Source of the DNA: Lysobacterales bacterium
GTDB taxonomy: Bacteria; Pseudomonadota; Gammaproteobacteria; Xanthomonadales; Rhodanobacteraceae
DNA: 64,000 nt
Assembly (NCBI GenBank): GCA_002632325.1
Contig: NSJK01000007.1
Span: 1-64,000, forward strand
Reading direction: 5' to 3'
Shown here: in pieces, positions 6,778 through 15,550 of the stretch
How the letters are laid out: every line of letters begins with the position of its first letter
Numbering within the stretch: the stretch's first letter is position 1
The notes under the pieces: generated by a model
What the model was told of the DNA's origin: nothing
Seen by the model: the letters and a program-made list of their open reading frames with translations, nothing else
The model's database searches: none
Made by a program: the position numbers and the translations under genes

Positions 6778-8598
6778 ATGTCTGCCGTCGAACCCTTGCG
6801 ATTGCCGTCGCCGATCCTCAACGAGGACAAGGCCGCGCTGCTCGCACGCCTGCTCGACGGCCTCGACCAGGCCGGCCTGTACTGGTTGTCGGGCTATACC
6901 GCGGCGCTGGCGAGCGTCGTCGGCGGCGGCGGCAGCGCCGCGCGCGCGCTGGCGCCGGCAGCGGCTGAAGCGGTCGCGGTGCCGCGCCTCACCATCGTCT
7001 ACGGCAGCCAGACCGGCAATGCCAAACGCGTCGCCGAGCGACTCGCACGCGATGCCGAGGCGGCCGGCCTTGCGGTGCGCCTGCTGCGCGCGGGCGCTTA
7101 TCCGCTGCGTGAGCTGGCTCAGGAACGCCTGCTCGCGGTGGTCATCAGCACCCAGGGCGAGGGCGAACCGCCCGACGACGCCCGCGGCTTCGTCGAATTC
7201 ATTGCCGGCAAGCGCGCGCCCAAACTGGCCGAGCTGCGTTACACCGTGCTCGCGCTCGGCGATTCGAGCTATCCGAAATACTGCGCGATCGGTCGTGAAC
7301 TCGATGCGCGTCTGGCCGCTTTGGGCGCAACGCGTCTGGCCGAACACGTCGATGCCGATGTCGATTTCGAGGCCGCTGCCGAGCCTTGGGCGACGCGCGC
7401 CCTCGCAGCCACGCGCGAGGCACAACGTCAGGCCACGCCCCTGGCCACGGTTACGCCGCTGCGCCCGCATGCCGCGTCGGCCACGCATTCGCGCGAACGA
7501 CCGTTCGCGGCACCCGTGCTCGCCAACCAGCGCATCGTCGCGCGCAGCAGTGCGCGCGATGTGCGCCATGTCGAACTCTCGCTCGAAGGCTCGGGCCTGC
7601 ACTACGAACCCGGCGATGCGCTCGGCGTATGGCCACGCAATTCACCCCGACTCGTCGAGGCCGTGCTGGACACGCTCGGGCTCGACGGCAATCACCCAGT
7701 CCAAAGCGGCGGCCAATCCCTGCCGCTGACCCAATGGCTGGCCAGCAAGCGTGAGCTAACCCGGCTCACGCGTCCGTTCGTCGCCGCGCACGCGACTCTC
7801 TCAGGCGATTCAGACCTCAACCATCTGCTCGCAGCGGACCAAGCACCCCCCCTAGCCCAGTTGCTGGCCAGCCACCAAGTCCTCGACCTGCTGCGCGCCT
7901 ACCCCGCGAAGTGGGATGCCGAAGGCTTGGTGGCGGCGCTGCGTCCGTTGACGCCGCGTCTGTATTCGATCGCCTCCAGTCGCAGCGTGGTGGGCGATGA
8001 AGCGCATCTCACCGTCGCCGTCGTCGACTACGAGGCTTTCGGCAGCAGCCATCACGGCGCGGCTTCGCGGCATCTTGCCGATGCCGACGACGACGCCAGC
8101 GTGTCGGTCTTCATCGAAGCCAACGAGCGCTTCCGCCTGCCGGCCGACGGCAGTCGCGACATCATCATGATCGGCCCCGGCACCGGCGTGGCGCCGTATC
8201 GCGGCTTCCTGCAGGAGCGGCGCGCCAGCGGCGCGAGCGGTCGCAACTGGCTGGTATTCGGCAATCGGCATCTGCGCGAGGATTTCCTCTACCAGACCGA
8301 ATGGCGCGAAGCCCTGCAAGACGGCAGCCTGCACCGGCTCGATCTGGCGTTCTCGCGCGATTCGTCGCGCAAGATCTACGTGCAGGATCGCCTGCGCGAA
8401 CAAGGCAAGGCGATCTGGGCGTGGCTGCAGGAGGGCGCGCAGTTGTATGTCTGCGGCGATGCCACGCAGATGGCGCGCGACGTCAACGACGCCGTCGTGT
8501 CGATTGCCGTCAGTCATGGCGGCTACAGCGCCGAGCGCGCCCGGGAATGGCTCAGCGAGCTGCTCACGCAGGGTCGCTACGCACGGGATGTGTACTGA
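6778..8598 (+). CDS. cysJ: Sulfite reductase [NADPH] flavoprotein alpha subunit
   Basis: 606 residues. A ~65-residue N-terminal helical segment is followed by an FMN flavodoxin domain ([10 protein letters not shown] phosphate loop at ~73-82, then [14 protein letters not shown] and [12 protein letters not shown]), an Ala-rich linker, an FAD-binding connecting domain (PRLYSIASS) and an NADPH-ferredoxin-reductase domain ([38 protein letters not shown]). It passes NADPH electrons via FAD and FMN to CysI for the six-electron reduction of sulfite to sulfide in the cytoplasm. The ATG was chosen over an in-frame TTG four codons upstream because GGAG is 7 nt before it. First gene of cysJIH, with regulatory palindromes directly upstream. 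Confidence 0.96.
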   Translation: MSAVEPLRLPSPILNEDKAALLARLLDGLDQAGLYWLSGYTAALASVVGGGGSAARALAPAAAEAVAVPRLTIVYGSQTGNAKRVAERLARDAEAAGLAVRLLRAGAYPLRELAQERLLAVVISTQGEGEPPDDARGFVEFIAGKRAPKLAELRYTVLALGDSSYPKYCAIGRELDARLAALGATRLAEHVDADVDFEAAAEPWATRALAATREAQRQATPLATVTPLRPHAASATHSRERPFAAPVLANQRIVARSSARDVRHVELSLEGSGLHYEPGDALGVWPRNSPRLVEAVLDTLGLDGNHPVQSGGQSLPLTQWLASKRELTRLTRPFVAAHATLSGDSDLNHLLAADQAPPLAQLLASHQVLDLLRAYPAKWDAEGLVAALRPLTPRLYSIASSRSVVGDEAHLTVAVVDYEAFGSSHHGAASRHLADADDDASVSVFIEANERFRLPADGSRDIIMIGPGTGVAPYRGFLQERRASGASGRNWLVFGNRHLREDFLYQTEWREALQDGSLHRLDLAFSRDSSRKIYVQDRLREQGKAIWAWLQEGAQLYVCGDATQMARDVNDAVVSIAVSHGGYSAERAREWLSELLTQGRYARDVY

Positions 8599-8599
8599 C

Positions 8600-10294
8600 A
8601 TGGCGCCGCAGGTTTCCGAAGTCGAACACATCAAGGAACGCAGTCGTCAACTGCGCGGCACGATCGTCGAAAGCCTCGCCGATCCGACCACCGGCAGCGT
8701 CAGCGAGGACGACAACCGACTGCTCAAGTTCCATGGCAGCTATCAGCAGGACGATCGCGATCTGCGCGAGGAACGGCGCAAGCAGAAGCTCGAACCGCTG
8801 TATGCCTTCATGTTGCGCGCACGCTTGCCCGGCGGCGTGGTGACACCGGCGCAATGGCTGGTGTTCGACCAGCTCGCGCAGGATTACGCCAGCAGCGGTC
8901 TGCGCATCACCACGCGCCAGACCTTCCAGTGGCACGGCCTCCTCAAGCACAACCTCAAGCCGACGATCGCGGCCATCAACCACGCGCTCGCCAGCACGAT
9001 CGCCGCCTGCGGTGACGTGTTGCGCAACGTGGTGGCCACACCGCTGCCCGAGCAGTCCTCGCTGCATGCGCAGGCGCTGGCATGGGCAAGCAAGCTCTCG
9101 GCCGAGCTCGCGCCGCAGACGAGCGCGTATCACGAGATCTGGCTCGACGGCGAGAAACTGGTCGGCGAAGCGCCGGTCGAGCCGCTCTACGGCAAGACCT
9201 ATCTGCCGCGCAAGTTCAAGATCGGTCTGGCGATTCCGCCACTCAACGACATCGACGTGTTCGCCCAGGATCTGGGCCTGATCGCGATTGCCGAAGGTGG
9301 CGAGCTGGTCGGCTTCAACATCGCGGTCGGCGGCGGCATGGGCGCCAGCCATGGTGATCCGGCGACCTATCCTCGGCTGGCCGAAGTGATCGGCTTCGTG
9401 ACCGCCGAGCAGTTGCGCGCGACCGCCGAGCAAGTGATCTGCATCCAGCGTGACTGGGGCGATCGCGCGGTGCGCAAGCATGCGCGGCTCAAGTACACGC
9501 TCGATGATCGCGGCACCGATGTGTTCAAGGCCGAGCTGGAAAAGCGCCTTGGCTTCGCACTGCAACCGGCGCGCGCCTTCCATTTCGATCACAACGGCGA
9601 TCGTTACGGCTGGACCGAGGGCGAAGACGGCCGCTGGCATCTCACGCTCAAGATCGAATCGGGCCGCCTGCTCGATCGCGGCGAACGCCGCCTGCTCACC
9701 GGCATGCGCGAACTGGCCAAGGTGCATCGCGGCGACTTCCGCATGACCTGCAACCAGAACGTCATCATCGCCAATGTCGCGCCCGCCGAGCGTGCGCGCA
9801 TTGACGCGATCGTCGCGGCACACGGCTTCGAGGACTACCAGCGGCAAAGCGGCATCCGCCGCCACGCCACGTCCTGCGTGGCGCTGCCGACTTGCGGTCT
9901 GGCGATGGCCGAGAGCGAGCGCTACCTGCCGACGATCCTGCAAAAGCTCGAAGGCCTGCTCGAACAGCATGGACTGCGCGATGCGCCGATCCTGTTGCGC
10001 CTGTCGGGCTGCCCGAACGGCTGCTCACGGCCGTATCTGGGCGAGATTGCCCTGGTCGGACGTGCGCCGGGTCGCTACGACCTGCGCCTGGGTGCGGATT
10101 TCCGCGGCCAGCGCATGAATCGGCCCTATCGCGAGAACATCGACGAGGCCGCGATCCTCGCCGCACTCGATCCGCTGTTCGCGCGTTACGCCGCCGAGCG
10201 CAAGGAAGGCGAGGGCTTCGGTGACTTTCTGCTGCGCGCGGGCGTGCTGCCCGATGAACCTGCACACCGCATTCCGATCGGAGTGGTCGCATGA
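8600..10294 (+). CDS. cysI: Sulfite reductase hemoprotein beta subunit
   Basis: 564 residues, the normal size for CysI. It binds siroheme and a [4Fe-4S] cluster and reduces sulfite to sulfide with electrons from CysJ. Both halves of the cluster-binding site are present: [21 protein letters not shown] (C-x5-C) and [17 protein letters not shown] (C-x3-C). [12 protein letters not shown] in the N-terminal half corresponds to the conserved sulfite/siroheme-contacting region. It starts one base after the cysJ stop and overlaps cysH by ATGA, so the three genes form a coupled operon. Its siroheme is supplied by CysG, encoded in the same cluster. Confidence 0.97.
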   Translation: MAPQVSEVEHIKERSRQLRGTIVESLADPTTGSVSEDDNRLLKFHGSYQQDDRDLREERRKQKLEPLYAFMLRARLPGGVVTPAQWLVFDQLAQDYASSGLRITTRQTFQWHGLLKHNLKPTIAAINHALASTIAACGDVLRNVVATPLPEQSSLHAQALAWASKLSAELAPQTSAYHEIWLDGEKLVGEAPVEPLYGKTYLPRKFKIGLAIPPLNDIDVFAQDLGLIAIAEGGELVGFNIAVGGGMGASHGDPATYPRLAEVIGFVTAEQLRATAEQVICIQRDWGDRAVRKHARLKYTLDDRGTDVFKAELEKRLGFALQPARAFHFDHNGDRYGWTEGEDGRWHLTLKIESGRLLDRGERRLLTGMRELAKVHRGDFRMTCNQNVIIANVAPAERARIDAIVAAHGFEDYQRQSGIRRHATSCVALPTCGLAMAESERYLPTILQKLEGLLEQHGLRDAPILLRLSGCPNGCSRPYLGEIALVGRAPGRYDLRLGADFRGQRMNRPYRENIDEAAILAALDPLFARYAAERKEGEGFGDFLLRAGVLPDEPAHRIPIGVVA

Positions 10295-11016
10295 ACGCGC
10301 TGCCGGTATTCGCCGACGCCGCCAACGATCCGGGCAATCTCGCCGATCTCAACGACTGGCTCGCAGGACAGGACGCCGCACAGCGCGTCGCCTGGGCCTT
10401 GCAGAGCCTGCCGGGCGAGCACGTGCTGTCGACGAGCTTTGGCGCGCAGGCAGCGGCGATGTTGCACATGGTCACGCGCGAACGTGCCGACATCCCGGTG
10501 ATCGTGGTCGATACCGGCTACCTGTTCCCGGAAACCTATCGCTTCGCCGACGAATTGGCCGAGCGCCTGCACCTCAATCTCAAGGTCTATCGCCCCGCCC
10601 TCGGCGCGGCCTGGATGGAAGCGCGCCATGGCCGGTTGTGGGAACAAGGACTGGACGGCATCGAGCGTTACAACCGCTTGAGCAAGGTCGAGCCGATGCA
10701 GCGCGCGCTCGAGGAACTGGGCGCGCAGACCTGGCTGTCGGGCCTGCGCCGCGTGCAGTCGGAGAGCCGAGCACACACGCCCTTCGTCGAATTGCGCAAC
10801 GGTCGCTGGAAGCTGCATCCGCTCGCCGATTGGAGCGATCGCGACATCGGCATGTATCTGGCACGTCACGGCTTGCCCTACCACCCGCTGTGGGACGCCG
10901 GCTACGTGTCGATCGGCGATGTGCACACCACACAGCGCTGGGAGCCCGGCATGAAGGCCGAGGACACGCGCTTCTTCGGTCTGAAGCGCGAATGCGGCCT
11001 GCATCTGGAAATCTGA
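10291..11016 (+). CDS. cysH: Phosphoadenylyl-sulfate (PAPS) reductase
   Basis: 241 residues. Reduces PAPS to sulfite using thioredoxin or glutaredoxin. The ATP-pyrophosphatase-type fold is shown by [15 protein letters not shown] (modified P-loop), [12 protein letters not shown] and [16 protein letters not shown]. The catalytic C-terminal motif KRECGLH is present, with Cys235. The two extra Cys pairs that bind [4Fe-4S] in APS-type reductases are absent, so PAPS specificity is expected, as in enteric bacteria. ATGA overlap with cysI. Third and last gene of the operon; it ends in a perfect palindrome shared with convergent cysB. Confidence 0.96.
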   Translation: MNALPVFADAANDPGNLADLNDWLAGQDAAQRVAWALQSLPGEHVLSTSFGAQAAAMLHMVTRERADIPVIVVDTGYLFPETYRFADELAERLHLNLKVYRPALGAAWMEARHGRLWEQGLDGIERYNRLSKVEPMQRALEELGAQTWLSGLRRVQSESRAHTPFVELRNGRWKLHPLADWSDRDIGMYLARHGLPYHPLWDAGYVSIGDVHTTQRWEPGMKAEDTRFFGLKRECGLHLEI

Positions 11017-11028
11017 AGTCCTGCACGG

Positions 11029-11052
11029 GACGCGCGGCCATGGCCGCGCGTC
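11029..11052. terminator. Bidirectional terminator-like palindrome between cysH and cysB
   Basis: A perfect 24-bp palindrome (arms 11029-11040 and 11041-11052, beginning GACGCGCGGCC) can form a 10-bp GC stem with a CATG loop. It occupies the 45-bp gap between the convergent cysH and cysB stop codons. There is no clear U tract on either strand, so it is either a weak intrinsic terminator or a transcript-end stabiliser. Confidence 0.6.
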
Positions 11053-11061
11053 TGGCCTGAC

Positions 11062-12066
11062 TCAAGCGGCGTGAACCGCGCGCACCTTGGGCGTCTGCAG
11101 ATCGCGCCAATGCGGCGCCTGCGGCCATTCGCCATCGAAAGCATCGTGATCGAAGGCACGGCGCACGTCGCGCCGATCGATCTGGCCTGCGAACTGGGCG
11201 ATGAATTCGAGCGCGAAGTCACGCAGTACGCGATCACGACGCATCACGATCCAGGTGGTGCAAGTGGGGAACAGGCTGTCCGCGGGCAAGGCGCGCAGAT
11301 CACCGGCGTCCTCGGGCAGCAAGGCCATTTCGGCGAGGATGCCAACGCCCAGTCCGGCACGCACGTAGGTCTTGATGAGATCGGCATCGCGTGCGGTGAA
11401 AGCGAGCCGCGGCTGCAGCCCGGCTTCGAGGAAGGCACGGCGCAGCGAGGATTCGGGCTTGAGCGAGGATTCGTAGCTCACCAACGGATAGGCGGCGAGT
11501 TCCTCGAGCGTGGGCGCACGTTGCAGGTCAGCCAGCGGATGATTGCGCGGCACCAGCACGACACGCTCCCAGCGATAGGCAGGCAAGGCGAACCCCTTGA
11601 CCGGTGCGGTACCCGCGCTGCTGACCACGGCCAGATCGGTCTGGCCATGCTCGAGCACTTCGAGGATTTCGCTGTCATCGCCCGGCTGCAGGTGCACGCT
11701 CACGTGCGGATAGCGACGCTTGAGCGAGGCGATCGGCGTGGGCAGCGCAAAGCGTGCCTGAGTGTGGGTGGTGGCGATGCGCAGCTCGCCGTGATCCTCG
11801 TTGCGCAGATTGGCAGCCAGCGCACGGATGTTGGCGGCTTCGGCGAGGATCACGCGTGCGCGTGAAATCACCTGACGGCCGGCCGGGGTGATCGATTCGA
11901 GGCTCTTGCCCTTGCGCGCGAACAACTGGAAGCCGAGCTCGTCTTCGAGCTGCTTGAGCTGCTTGCTGATGCCGGGCTGGGTCGCGTGCACACGCTCGGC
12001 AGCGAGCGTGATGTTGAGGCCGGAATCGGCAATCGCGGCAAGGTAACGCAGTTGGGTCAAATTCAT
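11062..12066 (-). CDS. cysB: LysR-type regulator of sulfur assimilation, CysB
   Basis: 334 residues. The N-terminal winged helix (MNLTQLRYLAAIADSGLNIT ... HATQPGISKQLKQLEDELG, residues 1-60) is followed by a two-lobed inducer-binding domain. In enteric bacteria CysB activates cys genes in response to N- or O-acetylserine and sulfur limitation. ATG 12066 gives the family-standard MNLTQLRYL start; a frame opening 26 codons upstream is not supported. The start overlaps by ATGA the stop of a 32-codon Cys-containing ORF with its own ribosome site, suggesting translation of cysB is coupled to reading that leader. It is convergent with cysH and divergent from cysG, and a candidate promoter lies at 12208-12236. 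Confidence 0.95.
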   Translation of the reverse strand: MNLTQLRYLAAIADSGLNITLAAERVHATQPGISKQLKQLEDELGFQLFARKGKSLESITPAGRQVISRARVILAEAANIRALAANLRNEDHGELRIATTHTQARFALPTPIASLKRRYPHVSVHLQPGDDSEILEVLEHGQTDLAVVSSAGTAPVKGFALPAYRWERVVLVPRNHPLADLQRAPTLEELAAYPLVSYESSLKPESSLRRAFLEAGLQPRLAFTARDADLIKTYVRAGLGVGILAEMALLPEDAGDLRALPADSLFPTCTTWIVMRRDRVLRDFALEFIAQFAGQIDRRDVRRAFDHDAFDGEWPQAPHWRDLQTPKVRAVHAA

Positions 12067-12161
12067 GGTGATCGGCTCACAGGCGGTCGCAATCGGGAAG
12101 GCGTGATGAAGGCGTGCGTGGTGATGCAACACATGAGCTTGCATTTGTCGAAACGTTTCAT
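12063..12161 (-). CDS. Candidate cysteine-sensing leader peptide of cysB (32 aa)
   Basis: Encodes a 32-residue peptide beginning MKRFDKCKLMCC, with Cys codons at positions 7, 11 and 12, then Thr/Pro/Arg-rich sequence. A Shine-Dalgarno-like AGGGGA lies 5 nt upstream of the ATG, and the TGA overlaps the cysB ATG (ATGA). A promoter about 47 nt upstream would put the ORF first on the cysB message. Leader peptides enriched in the regulated amino acid are the established mark of attenuation (trp, his, leu operons), and Cys is otherwise rare in short ORFs. The sequence facts are direct; cysteine-dependent ribosome behaviour here is inference. No clear terminator/antiterminator pair was identified, so coupling at the ATGA junction is the simpler model. 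Confidence 0.6.
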   Translation of the reverse strand: MKRFDKCKLMCCITTHAFITPSRLRPPVSRSP

Positions 12162-12207
12162 CGCTTTCCCCTGGTTGATGCCGCGACCTGCGGCCATATT
12201 CCCGCGC

Positions 12208-12236
12208 AGCATATCGAACTTTTGTTTGGCCGTCTA
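12208..12236 (-). promoter_or_regulatory. Candidate cysB promoter
   Basis: On the minus strand TAGACG (12231-12236) and TATGCT (12208-12213) are separated by 17 bp, each matching four of six consensus positions. The -35 hexamer lies inside the 18-bp palindrome at 12227-12244, so a protein bound there would compete with RNA polymerase. Transcription would start near 12201, giving a ~40-nt leader before the 32-codon ORF. Confidence 0.4.
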
Positions 12237-12244
12237 GACGCCCA
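12227..12244. promoter_or_regulatory. MetJ-box-like 18-bp palindrome between cysB and cysG
   Basis: TGGCCGTCTAGACGCCCA is palindromic at 16 of 18 positions, matches the palindrome before cysJ (6745-6762) at 15 of 18, and also divides into two abutting octamers (GGCCGTCT, AGACGCCC) resembling met boxes. It overlaps the -35 of the candidate cysB promoter and lies about 110 bp upstream of cysG, so it could control both divergent units. Confidence 0.45.
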
Positions 12245-12254
12245 TGAATGCAAC

Positions 12255-12269
12255 ATGCCGGGGCGGCAT
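12255..12269 (+). promoter_or_regulatory. ATGCCG-N3-CGGCAT dyad upstream of cysG
   Basis: Perfect inverted repeat ATGCCG / CGGCAT with a GGG spacer, about 85 bp before the cysG start. It uses the same hexamer pair as the dyad upstream of cysJ (6680-6697) but with the arms swapped, and the same GGCATAAG continues 3' of it. Candidate activator (CysB) site or RNA hairpin in the cysG leader. Confidence 0.35.
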
Positions 12270-12352
12270 AAGGCGAAAAGCTCTGTTCATTTGTCCGTCT
12301 GCAGGCACCAGCGTAGGGTCAGGCCACCCCCAATTCCGTGCTGGCCGACCCA

Positions 12353-13843
12353 ATGTCGCTGTTCCCGCTATTCGCCGACCTGCAGCAACGTCCCGTCCTC
12401 GTGGTCGGCGGCGGCATGGTGGCCGAGCGCAAGGTCGAGGCCCTGCTCAAGGCCGGCGCACAGGTCACGGTCGGTGCGCCGGAACTCGCAGCCGGCCTCG
12501 TCCGACTGCGGGATGCCGGCCGCATCACGCACCATGCGGAGCCGTATCGCGAGGCGTGGCTCGACGGCGTCTGGCTGGTCGTTGCCGCGACCAGCGATGT
12601 CGTGGTCAATCGTCTGGTCGCGGCCGCCGCCGCCGCGCGCCGCATCTTCGTCAACGTCGTCGATGATGCGCAGTTGTCGAGCTTCCATGTGCCGGCAGTG
12701 ATCGATCGCGCACCGTTGACGATCGCGATTTCCTCGGGCGGCGCGGCGCCGATGTTCGCGCGCTTGCTGCGCGAACGGCTCGAGGCCACGCTCGACCACG
12801 CACTCGGGCCGCTGGCCGCACTCGCCGCGCGCTTTCGCAAGCGCATTCGCGCACGACACGCCGCGCCGGCCGCAAGGCGCGCGTTCTACGAACGCCTGTT
12901 CAATGGCCCGGTTGCCGATCTGCTGCGTCGCCAGCAGCCGCTGCAGGCCGAGGCCGCGCTGGCCGCGAGCCTGCGCGAAACCGTCGCTCCCGTGCGCGGC
13001 TCGGTGGTGCTGGTGGGTGCCGGCCCGGGCGATCCCGGCCTGCTCACGCTCAAGGCATTGCGCGCGCTCAACGAGGCCGATGTGATCCTGCACGACCGAT
13101 TGGTCAGCTGCGAAATTCTCGAACTCGCGCGCCGCGATGCCATCCGCATCGAGGTCGGCAAGGAAGCCGGCCGCCATCACACCACGCAAGACGGCATCCA
13201 TGCGCTCATGCTCGAGCATGCACGCGCCGGCCAGCGCGTGGTGCGACTCAAGGGGGGTGATCCCTTCGTGTTCGGCCGCGGCGGCGAGGAGCTCGAATTC
13301 CTGCGCGATCACGACATCGCTTTCGAAGTGGTACCCGGAATCACCGCGGCCGTCGCCTGCGCCGCCTACGCCGGTGTGCCGCTCACCCATCGCGATCATG
13401 CGCAATCGCTGCGTCTGGTCACCGCACATTGCCAGTCCTCGCTCGACACGCTCGACTGGGTCGCACTCGCGCAGGAACGCCAGACACTCGCGGTCTACAT
13501 GGGCGTGGGCGAACTCGCAGCGTTGCGTGATCGCCTGCTCGAACACGGCCGCGCCGCCGGCACCCCGTTCGCCTTGATCGAAAACGGTTCGCGCGCGCAG
13601 CAGCGCGTGATCGTCGGCACGCTGGCGCAGCTTCCCGAGCAGGCGCATCGGCATGCCGTGCGCTCGCCAGCCTTGCTGATTCTCGGCGAGGTCGCTGCGC
13701 TGGCGACTCGCCTGCACTGGTTCGGCGCCGCCCCACTGGGCGTCGATCCGCACACGCCGTGCGATGCGCTGGCGAGTCTGCCGCTGCGCACGCAAGCCGC
13801 TGCCGATGAAGACCTCGGCCGAATGCGATGTCGGGCCGCCTGA
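12353..13843 (+). CDS. cysG: Trifunctional siroheme synthase
   Basis: 496 residues. The N-terminal CysG(B) module (about 1-200) is the NAD-dependent precorrin-2 dehydrogenase / sirohydrochlorin ferrochelatase, with the nucleotide loop [13 protein letters not shown] near residues 16-28. The C-terminal CysG(A) module (about 215-460) is uroporphyrinogen-III C-methyltransferase, with [33 protein letters not shown] and [22 protein letters not shown]. It makes siroheme for CysI. The ATG giving [10 protein letters not shown] was chosen because it matches the family start; an upstream in-frame GTG would add five residues. Divergent from cysB and upstream of cysK. Confidence 0.96.
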   Translation: MSLFPLFADLQQRPVLVVGGGMVAERKVEALLKAGAQVTVGAPELAAGLVRLRDAGRITHHAEPYREAWLDGVWLVVAATSDVVVNRLVAAAAAARRIFVNVVDDAQLSSFHVPAVIDRAPLTIAISSGGAAPMFARLLRERLEATLDHALGPLAALAARFRKRIRARHAAPAARRAFYERLFNGPVADLLRRQQPLQAEAALAASLRETVAPVRGSVVLVGAGPGDPGLLTLKALRALNEADVILHDRLVSCEILELARRDAIRIEVGKEAGRHHTTQDGIHALMLEHARAGQRVVRLKGGDPFVFGRGGEELEFLRDHDIAFEVVPGITAAVACAAYAGVPLTHRDHAQSLRLVTAHCQSSLDTLDWVALAQERQTLAVYMGVGELAALRDRLLEHGRAAGTPFALIENGSRAQQRVIVGTLAQLPEQAHRHAVRSPALLILGEVAALATRLHWFGAAPLGVDPHTPCDALASLPLRTQAAADEDLGRMRCRAA

Positions 13844-13906
13844 AGCCGCATCGATCCCTTCACTTCCTCTCCACAAGATTTTCGCCGCAAGCCACAGGAC
13901 ATCGTC

Positions 13907-14884
13907 ATGATCTACAACAACATCCTCGACACCATCGGCAACACCCCGATCGTCAAACTGCACCGCGTCGCACCCAAGCATGTCGACCTCTACGTCAAGG
14001 TCGAAGCCTTCAATCCGGGCGGTTCGGTCAAGGATCGCCTCGGTATCGGCGTGATCCTCGACGCCGAGCGCAAGGGCCTGCTCAAGCCCGGTGACACCGT
14101 GATCGAAGCGACCTCGGGCAATACCGGCGTCGCGCTGGCGATGATCTGCGCCGCGCGCGGCTATCGCTTCGTCGCGGTGATGACCGAAACCTTTTCGCAA
14201 GAGCGGCGCAAGGCGATTCGCGCCTACGGTGGCAAGGTGATCCTCACCACCGCCGCCGAGCGCGGTGTGGGCATGGTCAAGCGCGCCGAGGAACTGGCAA
14301 AGAAGCACGGCTGGTTCCTCGCCCGCCAGTTCGAGAACGAAGCCAATCCGGCCTATCACCGCAGCACCACCGCAGCCGAGATCCTGCGTGATTTCGCCGG
14401 TCGTCGCCTCGACTATTTCGTCTCCGGCTGGGGCACGGGCGGCACGCTCACCGGCGTCGGCGAAGTGCTGCGCACGGCGCGGCCAGACGTCAAGATCATC
14501 GCCACCGAACCGGTCAATGCCGCGCTGCTTTCGGGCAACAGCTGGAACCCGCACAAGATCCAGGGCTGGACGCCCGACTTCCTGCCCGGCGTGCTCTCGC
14601 GCACGGTTGCGCATGCGATCGAGCCGGTCGATGAAGTGATCGCACGCGACACCGCGCGACGTCTGTCGGCCGAGGAAGGCATCTTCGTCGGCCTGTCCTC
14701 GGGCGCGACGCTCGCCGCCGCGCTCAAGGTCGCGCAAACCGCGCCGCAAGGCTCGGTGCTGCTGGCGATGCTGCCCGATACCGGCGAGCGTTACCTCTCC
14801 ACCTTCCTGTTCGAAGGCGTCAACGAAGGTTCGGACGACGAGTGGCTCGCCTCGCTCGATGCACCGAAGAAGAACGCGGCCTGA
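13907..14884 (+). CDS. cysK: Cysteine synthase (O-acetylserine sulfhydrylase)
   Basis: 325 residues, PLP-dependent fold type II. Converts O-acetylserine and sulfide to cysteine and acetate. It shows NPGGSVKDR with the Schiff-base Lys42, the substrate loop EATSGNTG, and the phosphate-cup Gly-rich loop GWGTGGTLTG. The start MIYNNILDTIGNTP is preceded by AGGA 8 nt upstream. It lies 63 bp after cysG, with no terminator in between, and completes the pathway encoded by cysJIH. A hairpin array follows the gene. Confidence 0.96.
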   Translation: MIYNNILDTIGNTPIVKLHRVAPKHVDLYVKVEAFNPGGSVKDRLGIGVILDAERKGLLKPGDTVIEATSGNTGVALAMICAARGYRFVAVMTETFSQERRKAIRAYGGKVILTTAAERGVGMVKRAEELAKKHGWFLARQFENEANPAYHRSTTAAEILRDFAGRRLDYFVSGWGTGGTLTGVGEVLRTARPDVKIIATEPVNAALLSGNSWNPHKIQGWTPDFLPGVLSRTVAHAIEPVDEVIARDTARRLSAEEGIFVGLSSGATLAAALKVAQTAPQGSVLLAMLPDTGERYLSTFLFEGVNEGSDDEWLASLDAPKKNAA

Positions 14885-14949
14885 AACCAGGGGCTGCGCC
14901 ACGCAAGATAACGACTTGAATCGATCACGCAGGTGATTGATTCGTCGGA

Positions 14950-15044
14950 GACGAGTCCGGGCATGTACCGGACTCGTCGAGCTGAAGAAGTCCAGGATGG
15001 ACTTTTTCAGCACCCTGTTGATGGCCCGACGCATGCGTCGGGCC
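14950..15044. repeat. Three-hairpin array downstream of cysK
   Basis: Three consecutive inverted repeats fill the gap after cysK. The first (14950-14978) has a 10-bp GACGAGTCCG stem and 9-nt loop. The second (14984-15008) has an 11-bp arm with one mismatch and a GGA loop, ending in TTTTTC. The third (15023-15044) is a perfect 22-bp palindrome built on GGCCCGACGCA, followed by CTTCGTTT. The second and third look like intrinsic terminators for cysK. The triple arrangement also resembles an interspersed palindromic element. Confidence 0.6.
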
Positions 15045-15077
15045 CTTCGTTTCAGCGAACCTCACCGCGGCGCTCGC

Positions 15078-15410
15078 TCAATCTTGCGGGGTCCACTCGC
15101 TGCGCAATTCTTCGTCGCCGCAACTCGCCCAGATCTTGATCCGACCTGCAGTCACGCTGGTCGTCACCCGCACCTGCGGATCGCCCCAGACGAGCTTTCT
15201 CAGATCGCCCTTGGCTGCCTCGACGATCCGCTCGAGCGTCGGGCTGTCACTGCCGGTGGGTGAGCCCAAGGTCTGATGCGCATTGCGCAGCGCCTGCTGC
15301 GCGGCCTCGATGCACTGTGCCGCGCTCTTGCCGCCCGCTTCACCCGTGGCAAACAGCGGGCAGGCCAGCAGGATCAGAAACATCGGTCGTGCGATGCACT
15401 TGCCGCTCAT
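15078..15410 (-). CDS. Small exported protein, unknown function
   Basis: 110 residues with a convincing signal peptide: charged MSGKCIARP, then a hydrophobic MFLILLACPLFATG segment, cleavage probably near residue 25. The mature part is helical for ~50 residues, then beta-rich (VRVTTSVTAGRIKIWASCG), with one Cys at about residue 36 and one near the C-terminus that could form a disulfide. Shine-Dalgarno GGGAG lies 8 nt before the chosen ATG. No family recognised. Convergent with cysK, separated from it by the hairpin array; it reads towards the cys cluster. Confidence 0.6.
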   Translation of the reverse strand: MSGKCIARPMFLILLACPLFATGEAGGKSAAQCIEAAQQALRNAHQTLGSPTGSDSPTLERIVEAAKGDLRKLVWGDPQVRVTTSVTAGRIKIWASCGDEELRSEWTPQD

Positions 15411-15488
15411 TGCCGATCTCCCGGAATCAGCACATTACCGACTCGATGATAGCGGGCTTTGCCGAACGTGCTGTGCCCGACCCGCAAT

Positions 15489-15516
15489 GAAAACGGGCGC
15501 CGCAGCGCCCGTTTTC
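15489..15516. terminator. Intrinsic bidirectional terminator after the aldolase gene
   Basis: Perfect 12-bp stem GAAAACGGGCGC / GCGCCCGTTTTC with a 4-nt CGCA loop. The A- and T-rich ends give a U tract in either direction. It lies 34 bp beyond the aldolase stop and upstream of the small exported-protein gene, so it terminates the aldolase transcript. Confidence 0.88.
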
Positions 15517-15550
15517 CTGCTTGCGATGCGATCCCGCAGGATCGCCTGAA

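Noticed and set aside
12066-12144. Longer N-terminus for CysB from an upstream start
   Set aside because: CysB proteins start at MNLTQLRYL. The extra 26 residues (His-rich, no helix-turn-helix role) lie out of frame with the leader ORF and lack a ribosome site.
12150-12159. Perfect palindrome GAAACGTTTC resembling a LacI-family (Cra/PurR-type) operator
   Set aside because: It falls within codons 1-4 of the leader ORF, downstream of the promoter; coding explains it as well. No second copy or LacI-type gene nearby.
12368-15034. 888-codon antisense ORF opposite cysG-cysK, and similar long antisense frames (29854-32082, 58891-60984)
   Set aside because: Typical of high-GC DNA where stop codons are rare on the complement of real genes; translations have no domain and a biased composition.
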